DNA from: Lamellibrachia satsuma
Lineage: Eukaryota; Annelida; Polychaeta; Sabellida; Siboglinidae
DNA: 64,000 bases
NCBI GenBank assembly: GCA_033239005.1
Contig: BSQZ01000028.1
Span: 330,001-394,000 of the forward strand
Direction of reading: 5' to 3'
The stretch's first letter is position 1. Every line of letters starts with the position of its first letter. Below the pieces are notes generated by a model, which ran no database searches, had not been told where the DNA came from, and saw only the letters and a program-made list of their open reading frames with translations. The position numbers and the translations under genes are program-made. Below, piece by piece: positions 53,756-64,000 of the stretch.

Positions 53756-56700
53756 ATGATGGGAGCTCGGGTGTTGCTGTTCGCAGGTCTCTGTCTGGTG
53801 ATGATTAGGAACCTGACGGCGATCGAAGGTGAGCTGATGTATCTCCTTTCTCACTACGTGTTGACCTCATTTCGTTTTGTTTCGTTGTGTGTGTTTTAAG
53901 CTTGAATGCCGAATGACATATCCGATTTTAAATTAGCATCGGTTTGAAAATAGGGTCTGTGTAAAAGTAGGATCTACATAATTGCATAATAATTCACAAT
54001 TCATTCAACAACAATGATTTCGGACCGGAAAGTCCGTTTTTCCCTGGTTCCGCGTTTCTGCCTTTTGAGTAAAATGTGTCGCGTTTTGTAATTTTCAATA
54101 ATAAACCACATTCACGGTAAAATATACATATTTGGTACACACGAGACCATATTAAGCACGTTATTTCTTTGGCATCAGACACTGTCTCATGTTATTCCAT
54201 ATTTTCCCGCCCCAGTGACAGTGTAAACATTAGTCTCGCTTAGCCGACTCTCGCTCGGCTTCGTGAATCCACTGAGAAGAGTCTGGCAGCAGTGGCGTGG
54301 TGTCGTTGTTACCAACTGTCACCGCTCAATGTTGTGTAGGCGTTCCCTTGAAGAGCCAGCAGCCAATCAGCATCATTATTGAGATGCATTCCTAAAAATT
54401 GTTTGGCCTGATTTAACCTCTCAGTTGTGTCAATATAATCAAAGTTTAAAGTTCATTCGAATTGCATCGTATAAACTGAAAAAAGTTTACTCTTATTTTA
54501 TGAATTAGCCAAATGCTCGGATGACATCGTAATTAGCTAATTATGTATACACCCAGAATTCGGGTGCATACATAATTCCCGTCACAATGAAGGGCACACT
54601 CTGCATTCAGGCGATGATGTGTGCGACAAACAGTGGCGCCACAGCGCGGAGCCTGGATAATCGAGGCTAGTGCACCAGTCCAATGTAAACATAAAATATC
54701 TGCCCTAGCGGTACTTTTTGAGAATTGCTACGTTCTAATTAACTCCAGTAGAGGGTGCGATTGTCGGGCTTCAGAGGCAGACGACACATCTATGATCAGT
54801 AGAACGCCAAAGTCAGAGACAGTCAGAGTATGCATTGTTATATTGAAAATGTGGTTGATGATTTCTAACAGTTAAGGTATAATGTGAACTATTTTAACGC
54901 CACGCCGATTCGCAGGATATGCCCATGGTCTTTTCAGTGTATTTGTTACACAGAGTCCGAAGTAGTGTGACTATTGTATAGTTACCGGTGCAGTTTTCGA
55001 TCCATTGAAATCTCGCTTGATATCGCGTTAGAGACGTCACAGCGTCTGATTACTACAATAACGATACAGAGTCTTGTCTGAGCAAAATATATTTTGATAT
55101 ATAATATAACATGGAACACGTTTATGGTATACATACCTTGATAAAAAAAACCGACTTTGCATGCTTACCAGACATTATTATTGAGTGTCTGTTAACGCAT
55201 GTCTCGTTCTTGGCCACGTGACAATAATAGCCTTTTTTGTGGTAGATGTATGGCAAGTTAATTTTGTCATAAAAGTAGGAATAATTAAAATGTGTTAAAT
55301 ATACGAGAAAAAATATACTACATTAACGTTATATAGTCAATACAAATATATGTGTATGTGTTTTATACAGCGCTTTGTCAAGCCTGGTTGTTATAAAAAG
55401 TTGACATAATTGGAACAAAGTAGTAAAATTAAAAACTATTGTCTTTACGGATTACCATAAATATAGGTCGAATTCCGCCGGTTTCCTCGACTCTCGCGAC
55501 ATCGTTCAGATGTTCAATATTCGTAAGTTTTTCACTCAAAACCACTGTTTTAATAATTTGTTTGCATTGAATAAATGAAGTAGCTTTTACTGATTTGGTA
55601 TATCGATCTCTTACATAAAATGTTTCTTCAGGTTTTTTTAAACGGCATATTCTATTAAGTAGGTCGAAAACTACACCGACCAGTATACCCGGGCCAGGGC
55701 AGGGGAGTGGTTAGGCAGAGTCGTCCGCCCCACTCTTGAGCTTTGGGGCGGAGTTCCACGCCGTCATTACCGTAAGCGCCGATTTGGGCTTTCCGTAGCC
55801 AAATGGCTACGGAACTAATAACTTAAGTTTTAAAACCGATACGCACTAACCGTTTCACGTGTATTCCGTGACATACAACCGACACTTGGACGTCAAGAAA
55901 CAGAAGAAATGTGCTCCAAATAATTATTTATGTCATGAGTACATTTATTGGTCACACAGAGAAGATTTTATAAATAGCCGCCATACTGTGCATGTGATGT
56001 AGCCTTTGGGTCACATGGTCAAATGCGATTTCGTGTAGAATGAGGCCAGAGTGGGCCAGCAGCACAGACATAAATAAAACACCCGTTAGTAAGTTAGTAG
56101 TTTATAATGTGATGATTAATGATGTAACTCTATGGCCAGCAGACGACAATTCTTAGCATGACCTTATATTGATCTACGAGAATCCCATTTGGTAATCTCG
56201 CTTTGTTATGGTTATTGTCAGGTAACTTTAGCGATATACATATAAGAATGCATACAGACAATCTTATATGAATACAGACATGTTTATTGCTATGTTTATG
56301 GCATTTTTGTAAGGTTTCATGAAAATACTTACGTTTCTGCTGAGCGAGATCTTCGCCTTGCAACAGCAACAGCCAGATAGAAAAAATTGTATGGCGATTG
56401 ACTTTGCCTAGGGAGATGTATGAACAACTGAACATTCATTGACAATGACATCAGTTGCGCACAGTTTAGACAAAAAGTTTGTAATACCTGTATCTTAATT
56501 TCATGCCATTTGTTTTCATGATCCTAAAGGATAAACCAAGCCACATTTTTCTCAAATCAAGTAATTGCAACGAATAAAGGAGGGTGTTTAAAAGGCTAAA
56601 AAAACCTTATTTACAGTTAAGTTATTAGTGCATTAGAACCCTAAGACCCAGGCAAGTAATCCAACCAAGATAATCTCTGGCAGTGGTTAAACATTTGACA

Positions 56701-58093
56701 GTTTACTAGATCAGCGTACTGCCTTTTTATGCCACTATCTGCTGGCATGGCCTTATTTGGTTATTTGCGTCTGACGTTAGTGACTAGGCAGATGCAAATA
56801 AGTGTTGATGTGCTAGTGACTAGCACATCAACAATCACCCGGAACAATCAGGACTAATAATTAATTTATAGTAACGTATGTAAGAATGGCTATGCTGGTT
56901 CATTCGCCATATGTAATATAATATGCTGTTTTCACAAAATTCAGAAGAAACCTTAAAGACAGTTAGACATGTGACCCCCCCACTTCCCCCCATCCAATGT
57001 AAAGTCCTAGCTCAATCATTGAATAGTAAAATTTTAAAATCAAAATACATATGGTATCATATGTGTAATATTTTAGTAGCTAAAATTTTGCTACTGAAAT
57101 TTAATGTTTGTGTCCAATTCATCACTACTATGAACCGATAGGTCAAATACATGATCTAAGTCCACTTTTGAATGACAGAAACAAATTTGAGTGGTTATCT
57201 GCATAACTTGCCTGCGTTGTTACTTAATTGTTTGTTTATGGTTGGCAAACACACCAGATCAACCATGCAGGGTTGAAAAAATCATGATTTAAAAAAAAAA
57301 TCGGATTTTTTAAATTTAAATCGGATTTTTTTTATTTATTTGATTTTTTTTAATCTGGTATACACAATGTCATAAAATATTTCACTATCAGGCTATCTGG
57401 TGTCAATACAGCTACACAAGTGTGCGCACATTGTGCTTTTGTATTAAAAAACACACAAAACTTTGTTGATCTCGATGCTTGTAAACAATTATTTGTGTTA
57501 AATTCATATAAATCAGCGATTAAAAAAACGGAAGTAAAAAAATTTAAAAAATCATAAATCAATTAATTTTTTTTTTAATCGATTTAAATCATGATTTAAA
57601 TCAATGATTTAAATCAAATGATTTAAATCAAACAACCCTGCAACCATGCAGTGGATTGTATCAAAAAGGCTGCCACTGCAGGAGTTGGCTACAGCCCAAG
57701 TGGTGCATTGATATGAAATGTGGCATATTGATTATAATCCATCTTATAAGATTGCTATGTTATTTATACTGCAGAATATACTGACTGGTGTGTTGGCTAA
57801 GTAGAAATTATAAACAAATAAAGGGTCATTCGTTGTTGTGGATGTTATTGTGATCGTACTAGTAGTATTTGTTCTGATCCCTCTTGGTCAGCAGAATATG
57901 TTTGCATATTATACTTTCGTGGCCTTACTAAACATGTACAAGTTTAATTAGAACCATCAACAGTTTAAAGACCATATATGGGGCACTGGTCCAAACACAC
58001 CAATGAACACTAATGATAATTGTGATTACATGGATAACCCCAAACGTCACTGGCAATGCCACTTAATAAGTCACATTTGAGTACGATTTGAAT

Positions 58094-58143
<50 letters not shown>

Positions 58144-58218
58144 TACATATATACATATATACATATATATAAACAAATACTGCTAGTATGATCACAATAA
58201 CATTCGCAACAATGAATG

Positions 58219-58301
<83 letters not shown>

Positions 58302-60274
58302 CCATTTAGTTATTAGTATTTGCTTAAAGTCAGGCCAGATAATAGACATTCTTCAATTACTTGGTGCTGCTAGTCAATATCACTAGAAATTTTGACATAA
58401 TACTGGCAGTTATAAAACGTCTAACAACACCTGTGACATAACTTTGGACAATCGAAGAAAAGGCACATGACGTTGTCAACAATTGTATGTAATAGTTCAC
58501 AGAGCGTTGTGGACAGTTGTACGTAATAACTAAACAGGGTAATTAGATTTTTCATAGAAAGAATTACCATTAACGGGGTGGATTTCGAAAAATTTAAAAC
58601 TGAGATGAACCCCTGAAAGATACAAAACGTCCAGGAGTAGTATAACATACAAATTCACGGTCAATTATATTAAGATGTTTTTGTGCACCTGTGTTTACAG
58701 CTATTTGTCCAGCTGTGAATGTCACTGAAGAGTGTGTTTCTTTGTGCACAACACGTACACAATGTGACACCACTCAGAGATGCTGCTCCAATGGGTGTGG
58801 AAACATCTGTATGAAGCCTACTGGTAAGTGAACTTCTTGCATAAATTTCTACAGGCAGTGGCAAGCTCTAGTGGCACTTTCATATGTGTTTGACAAGACA
58901 TTCTAGTACCTTTTTTGCGTACTTATGTGTGTGACTGTTTTCTTGTGCAGCTTTACTTGGTTAGATATCTTTGAGTCCTGTAGATATTACCTACTTAGAT
59001 TTTCAGAAAGCTTTTGATTTAAGTAGATTACTGCATAAATTAAAAGCACGTGGAATCAGGGATGGCATAATTGACTGGATAGAAAATGGCTGACTGACAG
59101 AAGACAGAACATTGTAGTAGATGGGGAGGCTTCAAACTGGAAATCAGTTATGAGTGGGGTACCACAATGATCAGTATTAGGACTGTTTGTTATTCTTAGT
59201 ATATATCAATTTCTTTGATATATACTAAGAATATATAACAGCATAGCAACATACTGAAATTTGCAGATGACACATATTTTTTTAGAAAAGTTAAAAATAG
59301 TGATGATTAACATTTACAAAAAGATGTAGACAAATTAGTTAAATGGTCTGAAAAATGGCAGATGTTATTCAATTTTGGGAAATGTAAATGAGAGACCTGT
59401 AGTTTATTTGCATATAAATGTATTTTAAGTGCGTCCGAATGGATTTATCTAGATTTACGGTACTATGCAAATGTTTATCTTATCTCATTCTACACACAGG
59501 ACACAGGACCTTGGATGTAAACTAACAAAAATGGGAGATACCTTTCTAGATACTACCATAAAAGAAAAGGACTTTGGACTAACAATAAGTGCTGATATGA
59601 AAGTTTCAGAGCAGTGTGGTATTGCAGCTTCAAAGGGTAATAAAATTATTGGGTTGATTAGGAGAAATATAACTTTAAGGAAAAAGAGCTAATTATACCT
59701 CTGTATAAAGCAATAGCTTGGAGACCATATCGTAAGAAGGATATAGATACACTTGAATGAATACAGAGGAGGGCAACTAAAATGATTCCAGTACTGAGAG
59801 ACCTTAGTTATGAAGAATGCCTAAAAGAATGTGGTTTAATAACCCTAGAGACAAGGAGGTTAAGAGGAAATCATGTTTTTAGGATATTGAATGGGTACGA
59901 AAATATTGATAGAAATGTTTATTTACTCACCAAAGAAAAATAGTAGAACGAGAGGACATGAGGTAACACGAGGTAACATGAGGTAACATGAGGTAACACG
60001 AGGTAACACGAGGTAACACCTTATTTAGTAAGGTATCAGTGTAGATTGGATATCAGGAAGTAATCATTCTCACAGAGGACAATAAATGAATGGAACAACA
60101 TTTTTCTACAGATTGTGTAACTGCTAGCAGTGTGAATATGTTTAAATACAAGGTTGACACATATCTCAGGAGGACGGGTTACACATAGATGACAAAATGT
60201 TGGACTCTCGATAAGCCAATGACTTCCTTGTCCACTTGCCATCTGGGCCTTTGCCTCGTTAAATCTTGAGTCTA

Positions 60275-60329
<55 letters not shown>

Positions 60330-60880
60330 TCTGTGTGTCAGACCTTTAGTGGTGTTGGTGGGGATGTTGTTGTTGTTGTTGTTATAATTAAAAGCACTTC
60401 TAATGTTGCCAACCTATTTAGTACAAACGCAAATAATACTGTAGACAGAATGTATAATGCTTTATCATAAATTAATCATATCATAGTATGTTCATTTTAT
60501 AATTTGTAATACATTTATACTTGCCATACAATAAAGGCGAACATGATTTAATATGTTCATCCATAGATTTGTACGTTATCAATAATAATGGTGTTAACAA
60601 TAAATTCTTGTTTGGCTGGTGCTTGTTTTTATATTTAACAACAGCTTAATATGATATGAACATGATGCAACCTAGCAGAATGTATACAATATAACGTCCT
60701 TAAAGCATTAAATATAGGCTAATTATGCTAATGACGTGAATATTGATTGGTCATCCACCTGTGTTGCACATTGTAGGGCGTACAAGTTTGCTTGTACAGC
60801 TGACCACAGATCAGAAATGGCATTATGTTTATGGAACACCTGCTGGCTTAAAGCTTGTTAAACAACTGCTTCCAAACTTG
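53756..60880 (+). CDS. Gene 2: secreted WAP-domain protein, 5' part (exons 53756-53828, 58701-58823, 60777-60880)
   Basis: Three phase-compatible exons encode 100 residues. Exon 1 (24 codons, phase 1 out) is a signal peptide, [20 protein letters not shown]. Exon 2 is a complete WAP four-disulphide-core domain with eight cysteines at aa 27, 36, 40, 46, 52, 53, 57 and 61; the core C-x3-C-x5-C-x5-CC-x3-C-x3-C is canonical. Exon 3 (aa 66-100, phase 1 in, phase 0 out) reads [14 protein letters not shown] onward and resembles the first half of a SEA domain. WAP proteins are secreted and are often protease inhibitors or matrix proteins. The next exon was not found: either it lies beyond the window, or exon 3 reads on to a stop at 60932-60934, adding about 17 hydrophobic residues. 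Donors are gaag/gtgagc, actg/gtaagt and cttg/gtgagt. Confidence 0.7.
54309..54460. repeat. Dispersed repeat family C, copy 2 (gene 2 intron 1)
   Basis: Diverged match to 39692-39850 in the same orientation. Confidence 0.6.
54461..57259. other. Gene 2 intron 1, remaining sequence
   Basis: No exon found. It holds a short repeat shared with 42800-42848 (54627-54664), an inverted ACACCCAGAATTCGGGTG hairpin (54550-54567) and a two-hairpin segment at 56763-56833. Elsewhere AT-rich DNA without recognised elements. Confidence 0.45.
56763..56833. repeat. Two adjacent hairpins with the same loop motif
   Basis: The first pairs ATTTGCGTCTG with CAGATGCAAAT (one mismatch) around GTTAGTGACTAGG. The second pairs TGTTGATGTGCTAG (56803-56816) with CTAGCACATCAACA (56820-56833) around TGA, exactly. 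Confidence 0.85.
57268..57640. mobile_element. 373-bp hAT MITE with perfect 8-bp duplication
   Basis: Ends CAGGGTTG and CAACCCTG with subterminal ATTTAAATCA motifs in both orientations. It is flanked by exact CAACCATG at 57260-57267 and 57641-57648. CAGGGTTG ends plus an 8-bp duplication are typical of hAT. Non-coding; lies in gene 2 intron 1. Confidence 0.92.
58097..58301. repeat. Two TA microsatellites
   Basis: (TA)n at 58097-58168, with CATATATA interruptions, and at 58223-58301, in gene 2 intron 1. Confidence 0.95.
58701..58823 (+). CDS. Gene 2 WAP-domain exon
   Basis: A single symmetrical phase 1-1 exon of 123 nt, bounded by gtgtttacag and gtaagtg. It holds the entire WAP domain, including [16 protein letters not shown] and GCGNIC. 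A one-domain symmetrical exon is the usual arrangement for shuffled extracellular domains. Confidence 0.85.
58970..60270 (+). pseudogene. Degenerate LINE reverse transcriptase relic (gene 2 intron 2)
   Basis: Successive fragments read [45 protein letters not shown] then a stop, [10 protein letters not shown] and [17 protein letters not shown], then a tail with [20 protein letters not shown] and RNITLRKKS. Several stops and frameshifts. The 3' part has a 10-bp GAGGTAACAY expansion (59957-60018) and ends with the tail sequence also found at 2938-3027, then (TA)n. CR1/Rex-type reverse transcriptase; clade uncertain. Confidence 0.85.
59957..60018. repeat. 10-bp tandem repeat (GAGGTAACAY)n inside the LINE relic
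   Basis: About six copies of GAGGTAACAC/T, apparently expanded from LINE coding sequence. Confidence 0.9.
60279..60326. repeat. TA microsatellite at LINE relic 3' end
   Basis: (TA)n of about 48 bp directly after the LINE tail. Confidence 0.9.
60777..60880 (+). CDS. Gene 2 exon 3, probable first half of a SEA domain
   Basis: 34 full codons between acceptor cacattgtag and donor gtgagtat. Start phase (1), end phase (0) and length nearly match the first SEA exon of gene 1 (36 codons). Residue pattern also aligns: hydrophobic strand, K-x-W about 14 residues in, then a leucine-rich helix ([11 protein letters not shown]). Identity is low, so SEA is an inference. Confidence 0.5.
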
Positions 60881-61017
60881 GTGAGTATTATCTCATTCAT
60901 TACCCCATTCATACACTCAGTAATATATAAATAAAATACTTGTTAACATAGTTAACATTATTCAGTATATGCCATTATTCAACAACTGTTTTGTAACATA
61001 CTAACTACTACTAGTCG

Positions 61018-61020
<3 letters not shown>

Positions 61021-61061
<41 letters not shown>

Positions 61062-61070
61062 GCGCGCGTG
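61021..61070. repeat. (TG)n/(TGCG)n/(CG)n microsatellite
   Basis: TGTGTG then CGTGCGTG then CGCGCGCG, abutting the pogo-like element. Confidence 0.9.
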
Positions 61071-61074
61071 TGTA

Positions 61075-62433
61075 CAGTCGAGCCTCGTTATAATACGGTG
61101 GTTGGGGTCCATGATTTCGGACCGCTCTGTCTGCGAGGCACGTTAGGTGTTCCATATCTGCCACCAGGGAACTACTAAACAACAGCGATAGCCGTCTGCT
61201 AGTCCAAGTCCATGAACGCTGACCCGCTGTCAAAGCCACTGTGTGCTTGCAGCACTGTCTTATATATATATATATATATATATCTTATATAGTAATCTTA
61301 TTCATGATATTTAACATTATTTTACTAATTGCTTTTTATCACTTAAACTAATCATACATATACATTTATTTATTAGTATTACCGCTATACTTTTTAATTA
61401 TTGTGCTATATTATTTTTTATTTTTTTTCTTATTACTAGTAGCTAATATATATATTTATATATTTATTTAGCTATTTCCTTATTTAGCAAATCTACACTA
61501 TTTTATTGCTGTATTTATTTAAAATAATTCTTATTACTAGTAGTATTTTAAATGCATTTGTTTGTTATTTTGCAATTTACACTATTTTATGTATTTTAAT
61601 ATGTTGTGAAGCGCCACGAACAATTTTGGATCTGACGCTATACCAAATAAAATATATTATTATTATTATTTATTATTATTATTATACGCAGTTTATAGAG
61701 CTTATTAAACTAGTCAACTAGCATCAACGTGTATTATTTTATAATGTCACATCCTGTTGAATCTTGAACTGAATAAAATACAAGTGTGCATACCGTTATA
61801 GATATGCTACGATGATGATGTACTGGACCAATAGGCCTACGATTAAAAAATAATAACCTGGATCTGAGCAGCCGAAAATGTATATGATTTGACACACATA
61901 GTGTATCAGCTGATTAAACATAGAAAACGACAATAGGTAGAATTAATAATTGTTTCACTTCGTTTTTCTCGATCTTGATCAAAGCATAAATTTATCGATT
62001 CATCGTTTCATATACTGATGACGAAATCGTATTTTCGCGCACCTGTAGCACCTTGGGTTAGGCATTTGGCATATTGGTTTCGCGTCGCGAAAACGATTAG
62101 ATTTACGATGCAATGGAAGCATGCCATTTCACCCCAGTGTTATATTGGTACTGCCTGCTAAATTGCATTTAAGACTGTTTGTTTGATTCTTACGCGAGGT
62201 ATATTTGTTAATCTCGATTACAATTTACAAACTGCCGAAAGAAGCGAAGCCAGCGACAGCGATTGATGTCGGCGACAGCTTAATGTTTCTTGAGAATTGT
62301 CAAAGCTATTCTAAGTAGGCATAAGCAGGCCCATTTGACATTCCCCCTGGCAGCAGAAAATCGGGGTCCACGACCAACCACCTTATATCTGAATCCACAT
62401 AATAACGGAGCGCACAATAACGAGGTTCCACTA
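61075..62433. mobile_element. Pogo/Tigger-like element, about 1.36 kb, non-coding
   Basis: Left end CAGTCGAGCCTCGTTATAAT ... GGTGGTTGGGGTCC; right end in reverse complement TAGTGGAACCTCGTTATTGT ... GGTGGTTGGTCGTGGACCCC. TA flanks the left end and TA follows the right. The interior contains an L2-like LINE tail (61560-61690) and no transposase. Ends have diverged. Confidence 0.7.
61560..61690 (+). mobile_element. L2-type LINE 3' tail fragment
   Basis: GTTGTGAAGCGCCACGAACA ... ACGCTATACCAAATAAAATA then (TTA)n, the same tail plan as the LINE ending at 27343 (AGCGCTATAG...ATTATT). Confidence 0.65.
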
Positions 62434-62439
62434 TATATA

Positions 62440-63540
62440 CAAGGATTCAGAAAGGGCAGAGGGACGACTGATGGGATGTTTGCATTAAGACAAATGGTAG
62501 AGAAGAGGTTGGAGATGCAAGGGAGAATGGCAGTGGGATTTGTGGACCTGGAGAAGGCCTTTGACACAGTCCCTAGAGAGATGGTGATGGCAACAGTGAG
62601 ATGGATGGGAGTGCCAGAAGCAGAAGCCAGGATGGTGGAAGCAATGTATGAGAGAACAAAAGGAAGAGTTGTGGTTGGATCTGGGTTGTCAGAAGAGTTT
62701 TTAGTTAACATCGATTTTAGGCAAGGAAGTGCCCTTAGCCCTTTACTGTTTATCATGGTGATGGAAATAATCAGCAGGAAGATCAGCACGAAGGATATTC
62801 TCAGGAAGATGATGTATGCAGATGATCTGGCCATAATAGTAGAAAGCAAACAAGACCTACAGGAAGTGTTGGATGAATGGAAAGGGGTGTTCGAAAAGCA
62901 CAGACTGAGAATGAGCTTAGAGAAGACAGAAGTGATGTGGGTTGGACACCATAGAGAGGAGTTGAACATCAGGTTGGATGGTAAGGAGATCAAGCAAGTG
63001 GATGGCTTTGTGTACCTTGGAGGAATGGTTACGGAGGATAGGCATTCAGTGGAGAAAGGGAAAAAATTTCAAAAAAGCTGAAAGGGAAAGTCCTGATAAC
63101 ATGTGTTACACCAGCATGCCTGTATGGTCTGGAGACAGAACAACAACAACAACAGAAGCTGCAAGTGTGTGAGAATAACTGGGTTTGGCGAATAACAAGA
63201 ACAAAGAGGGTGGACAGAAGAAGGATGAACAACCTAAGGAAAGAGGTTGGAATGCAATGCAGCCTAACAGGAAGATTGGTGAGAAGCAGGATGAGATGGG
63301 CAGGCCACTTGGTAAGAATGGATGCAGGCAAACTAGCAAAGAGAGCAGAGGTGGAAAAACATCAAAGACGCAGGAAAAGGGGAAGGCCACAGCTGAGATG
63401 GGAGGACTGCGTGAGGATGGACATGAGAAGATCGGGGGAGGATGAAAGATGGAGAGAGGGAGCAGCCGATACAAAACTATGGAAAGAAAAAGTGGCACGA
63501 CAATATTTTACCTGACCCTCACCCCTGTACAGCAAGGAAC
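62440..63540 (+). pseudogene. RTE-like non-LTR retrotransposon, 5'-truncated relic
   Basis: Begins inside the reverse transcriptase: IQGFRKGRGTTDGMFALRQM, FVDLEKAFDTVPREMV, FRQGSALSPLLFI, MYADDLAI and LEKTEVMWVGHHREEL. The frame breaks near 63060-63080, apparently with a small loss, and resumes ITCVTPACLYGLETE, CENNWVWRITRTKRVDRRRM, MRWAGHLVRM and RRGRPQLRWEDCV to a stop at 63513-63515. Very typical of an RTE-like family widespread in marine animals. The catalytic motif is intact but there is no endonuclease domain. Confidence 0.88.
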
Positions 63541-63554
63541 AAGGAGGAAGAGCA

Positions 63555-63556
<2 letters not shown>

Positions 63557-63622
<66 letters not shown>

Positions 63623-63650
63623 TTATTTATACATATATATATATATATAT
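63557..63650. repeat. TA microsatellite at RTE-like 3' end
   Basis: (TA)n with a TTTATTTATTTATACA interruption, immediately after the LINE 3' end. Confidence 0.92.
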
Positions 63651-63712
63651 TCAGTTCATGCCAGCTTATTCAAAAGAAAAATTAGTTGATTGATGAGACA
63701 GTTATAATAAGA

Positions 63713-63741
63713 CGTACTTAATGCTAACTATGGTTTATATA

Positions 63742-63792
<51 letters not shown>

Positions 63793-63815
63793 AAAAACAT
63801 AGTTAATGTTAACTA
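63713..63815. repeat. Inverted repeat around a TA tract
   Basis: TTAATGCTAACTATGGTTTA (63719) and AAACATAGTTAATGTTAA (63796) are near reverse complements flanking (TA)n. Confidence 0.65.
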
Positions 63816-63828
63816 TGTTTTATATATA

Positions 63829-64000
63829 CAGTGGAACCTCTGTATTATGGTCACCCATGGGATTGAGTCGAAGTGACCATAATACTTTTATAGTGATGTG
63901 ACCTTAATAGTGAATATCGGCACTGAAGCATCGTGGGACTTTAGAAATGTCACATTGAGCAAGTATATCATGTGTAATGTGGTGGTTATTATTCATACAT
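63829..64000 (+). mobile_element. Left end of another pogo-like element, cut by the window edge
   Basis: CAGTGGAACCTCTGTATTAT GGTCACCC, preceded by TA, matches the CAGTNGAACCTC end type. Internal GACCATAATAC and GACCTTAATAGTG repeats follow. Confidence 0.6.

Overview
The window is animal nuclear DNA. It has GT-AG introns with small symmetrical exons, secreted or cell-surface domain proteins (signal peptides, SEA, EGF, WAP), several lineages of non-LTR retrotransposon, hAT- and pogo-like DNA transposons, a tRNA-derived SINE and very abundant mini- and microsatellites. A marine invertebrate (lophotrochozoan or invertebrate deuterostome) would fit, but nothing in the sequence fixes the phylum.

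Two genes can be supported, and both were assembled exon by exon from splice signals and reading phase. Gene 1 (minus strand, coding 27496 down to 10592) has 20 coding exons totalling 2184 nt, which gives 727 codons plus a stop, with all phases agreeing. It encodes a signal peptide, seven tandem copies of a six-cysteine module (C-x6-C-x21-32-C-x8-C-x6/7-C-x17-19-C), a SEA domain, one EGF-like domain and a short hydrophobic C-terminus typical of a GPI-anchor signal. Each module is encoded by two exons: phase-1 introns flank the module and a phase-2 intron lies directly after the third cysteine codon. I do not recognise the module, so this gene is the best candidate for something undescribed. 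Gene 2 (plus strand, from 53756) begins with a signal-peptide exon, a complete WAP (four-disulphide core) exon and an exon that looks like the first half of a SEA domain. Its end is not seen.

Layout: 1-3537, a 37-bp minisatellite holding a retroelement tail; 3538-9950, intergenic DNA with a hAT MITE, a 26-bp minisatellite and a dispersed repeat; 9960-27553, gene 1, with introns full of simple repeats, a terminal-inverted-repeat element with a tRNA-like core, a LINE C-terminal relic and a nearly complete but frameshifted L2/CR1-type LINE in the first coding intron; 27554-53170, a gene desert with a SINE, pogo-like and hAT elements (one of 1434 bp with a perfect 8-bp target duplication), LINE relics, and 76-bp, 24-bp and 9-bp minisatellites; 53172-60880, gene 2, with a hAT MITE and a LINE relic in its introns; 61075-64000, a pogo-like element, an RTE-like reverse transcriptase relic and the edge of another pogo-like element.

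Most long open frames in the window come from tandem repeats whose unit keeps frames open, or from TA repeats. They are not annotated as genes.
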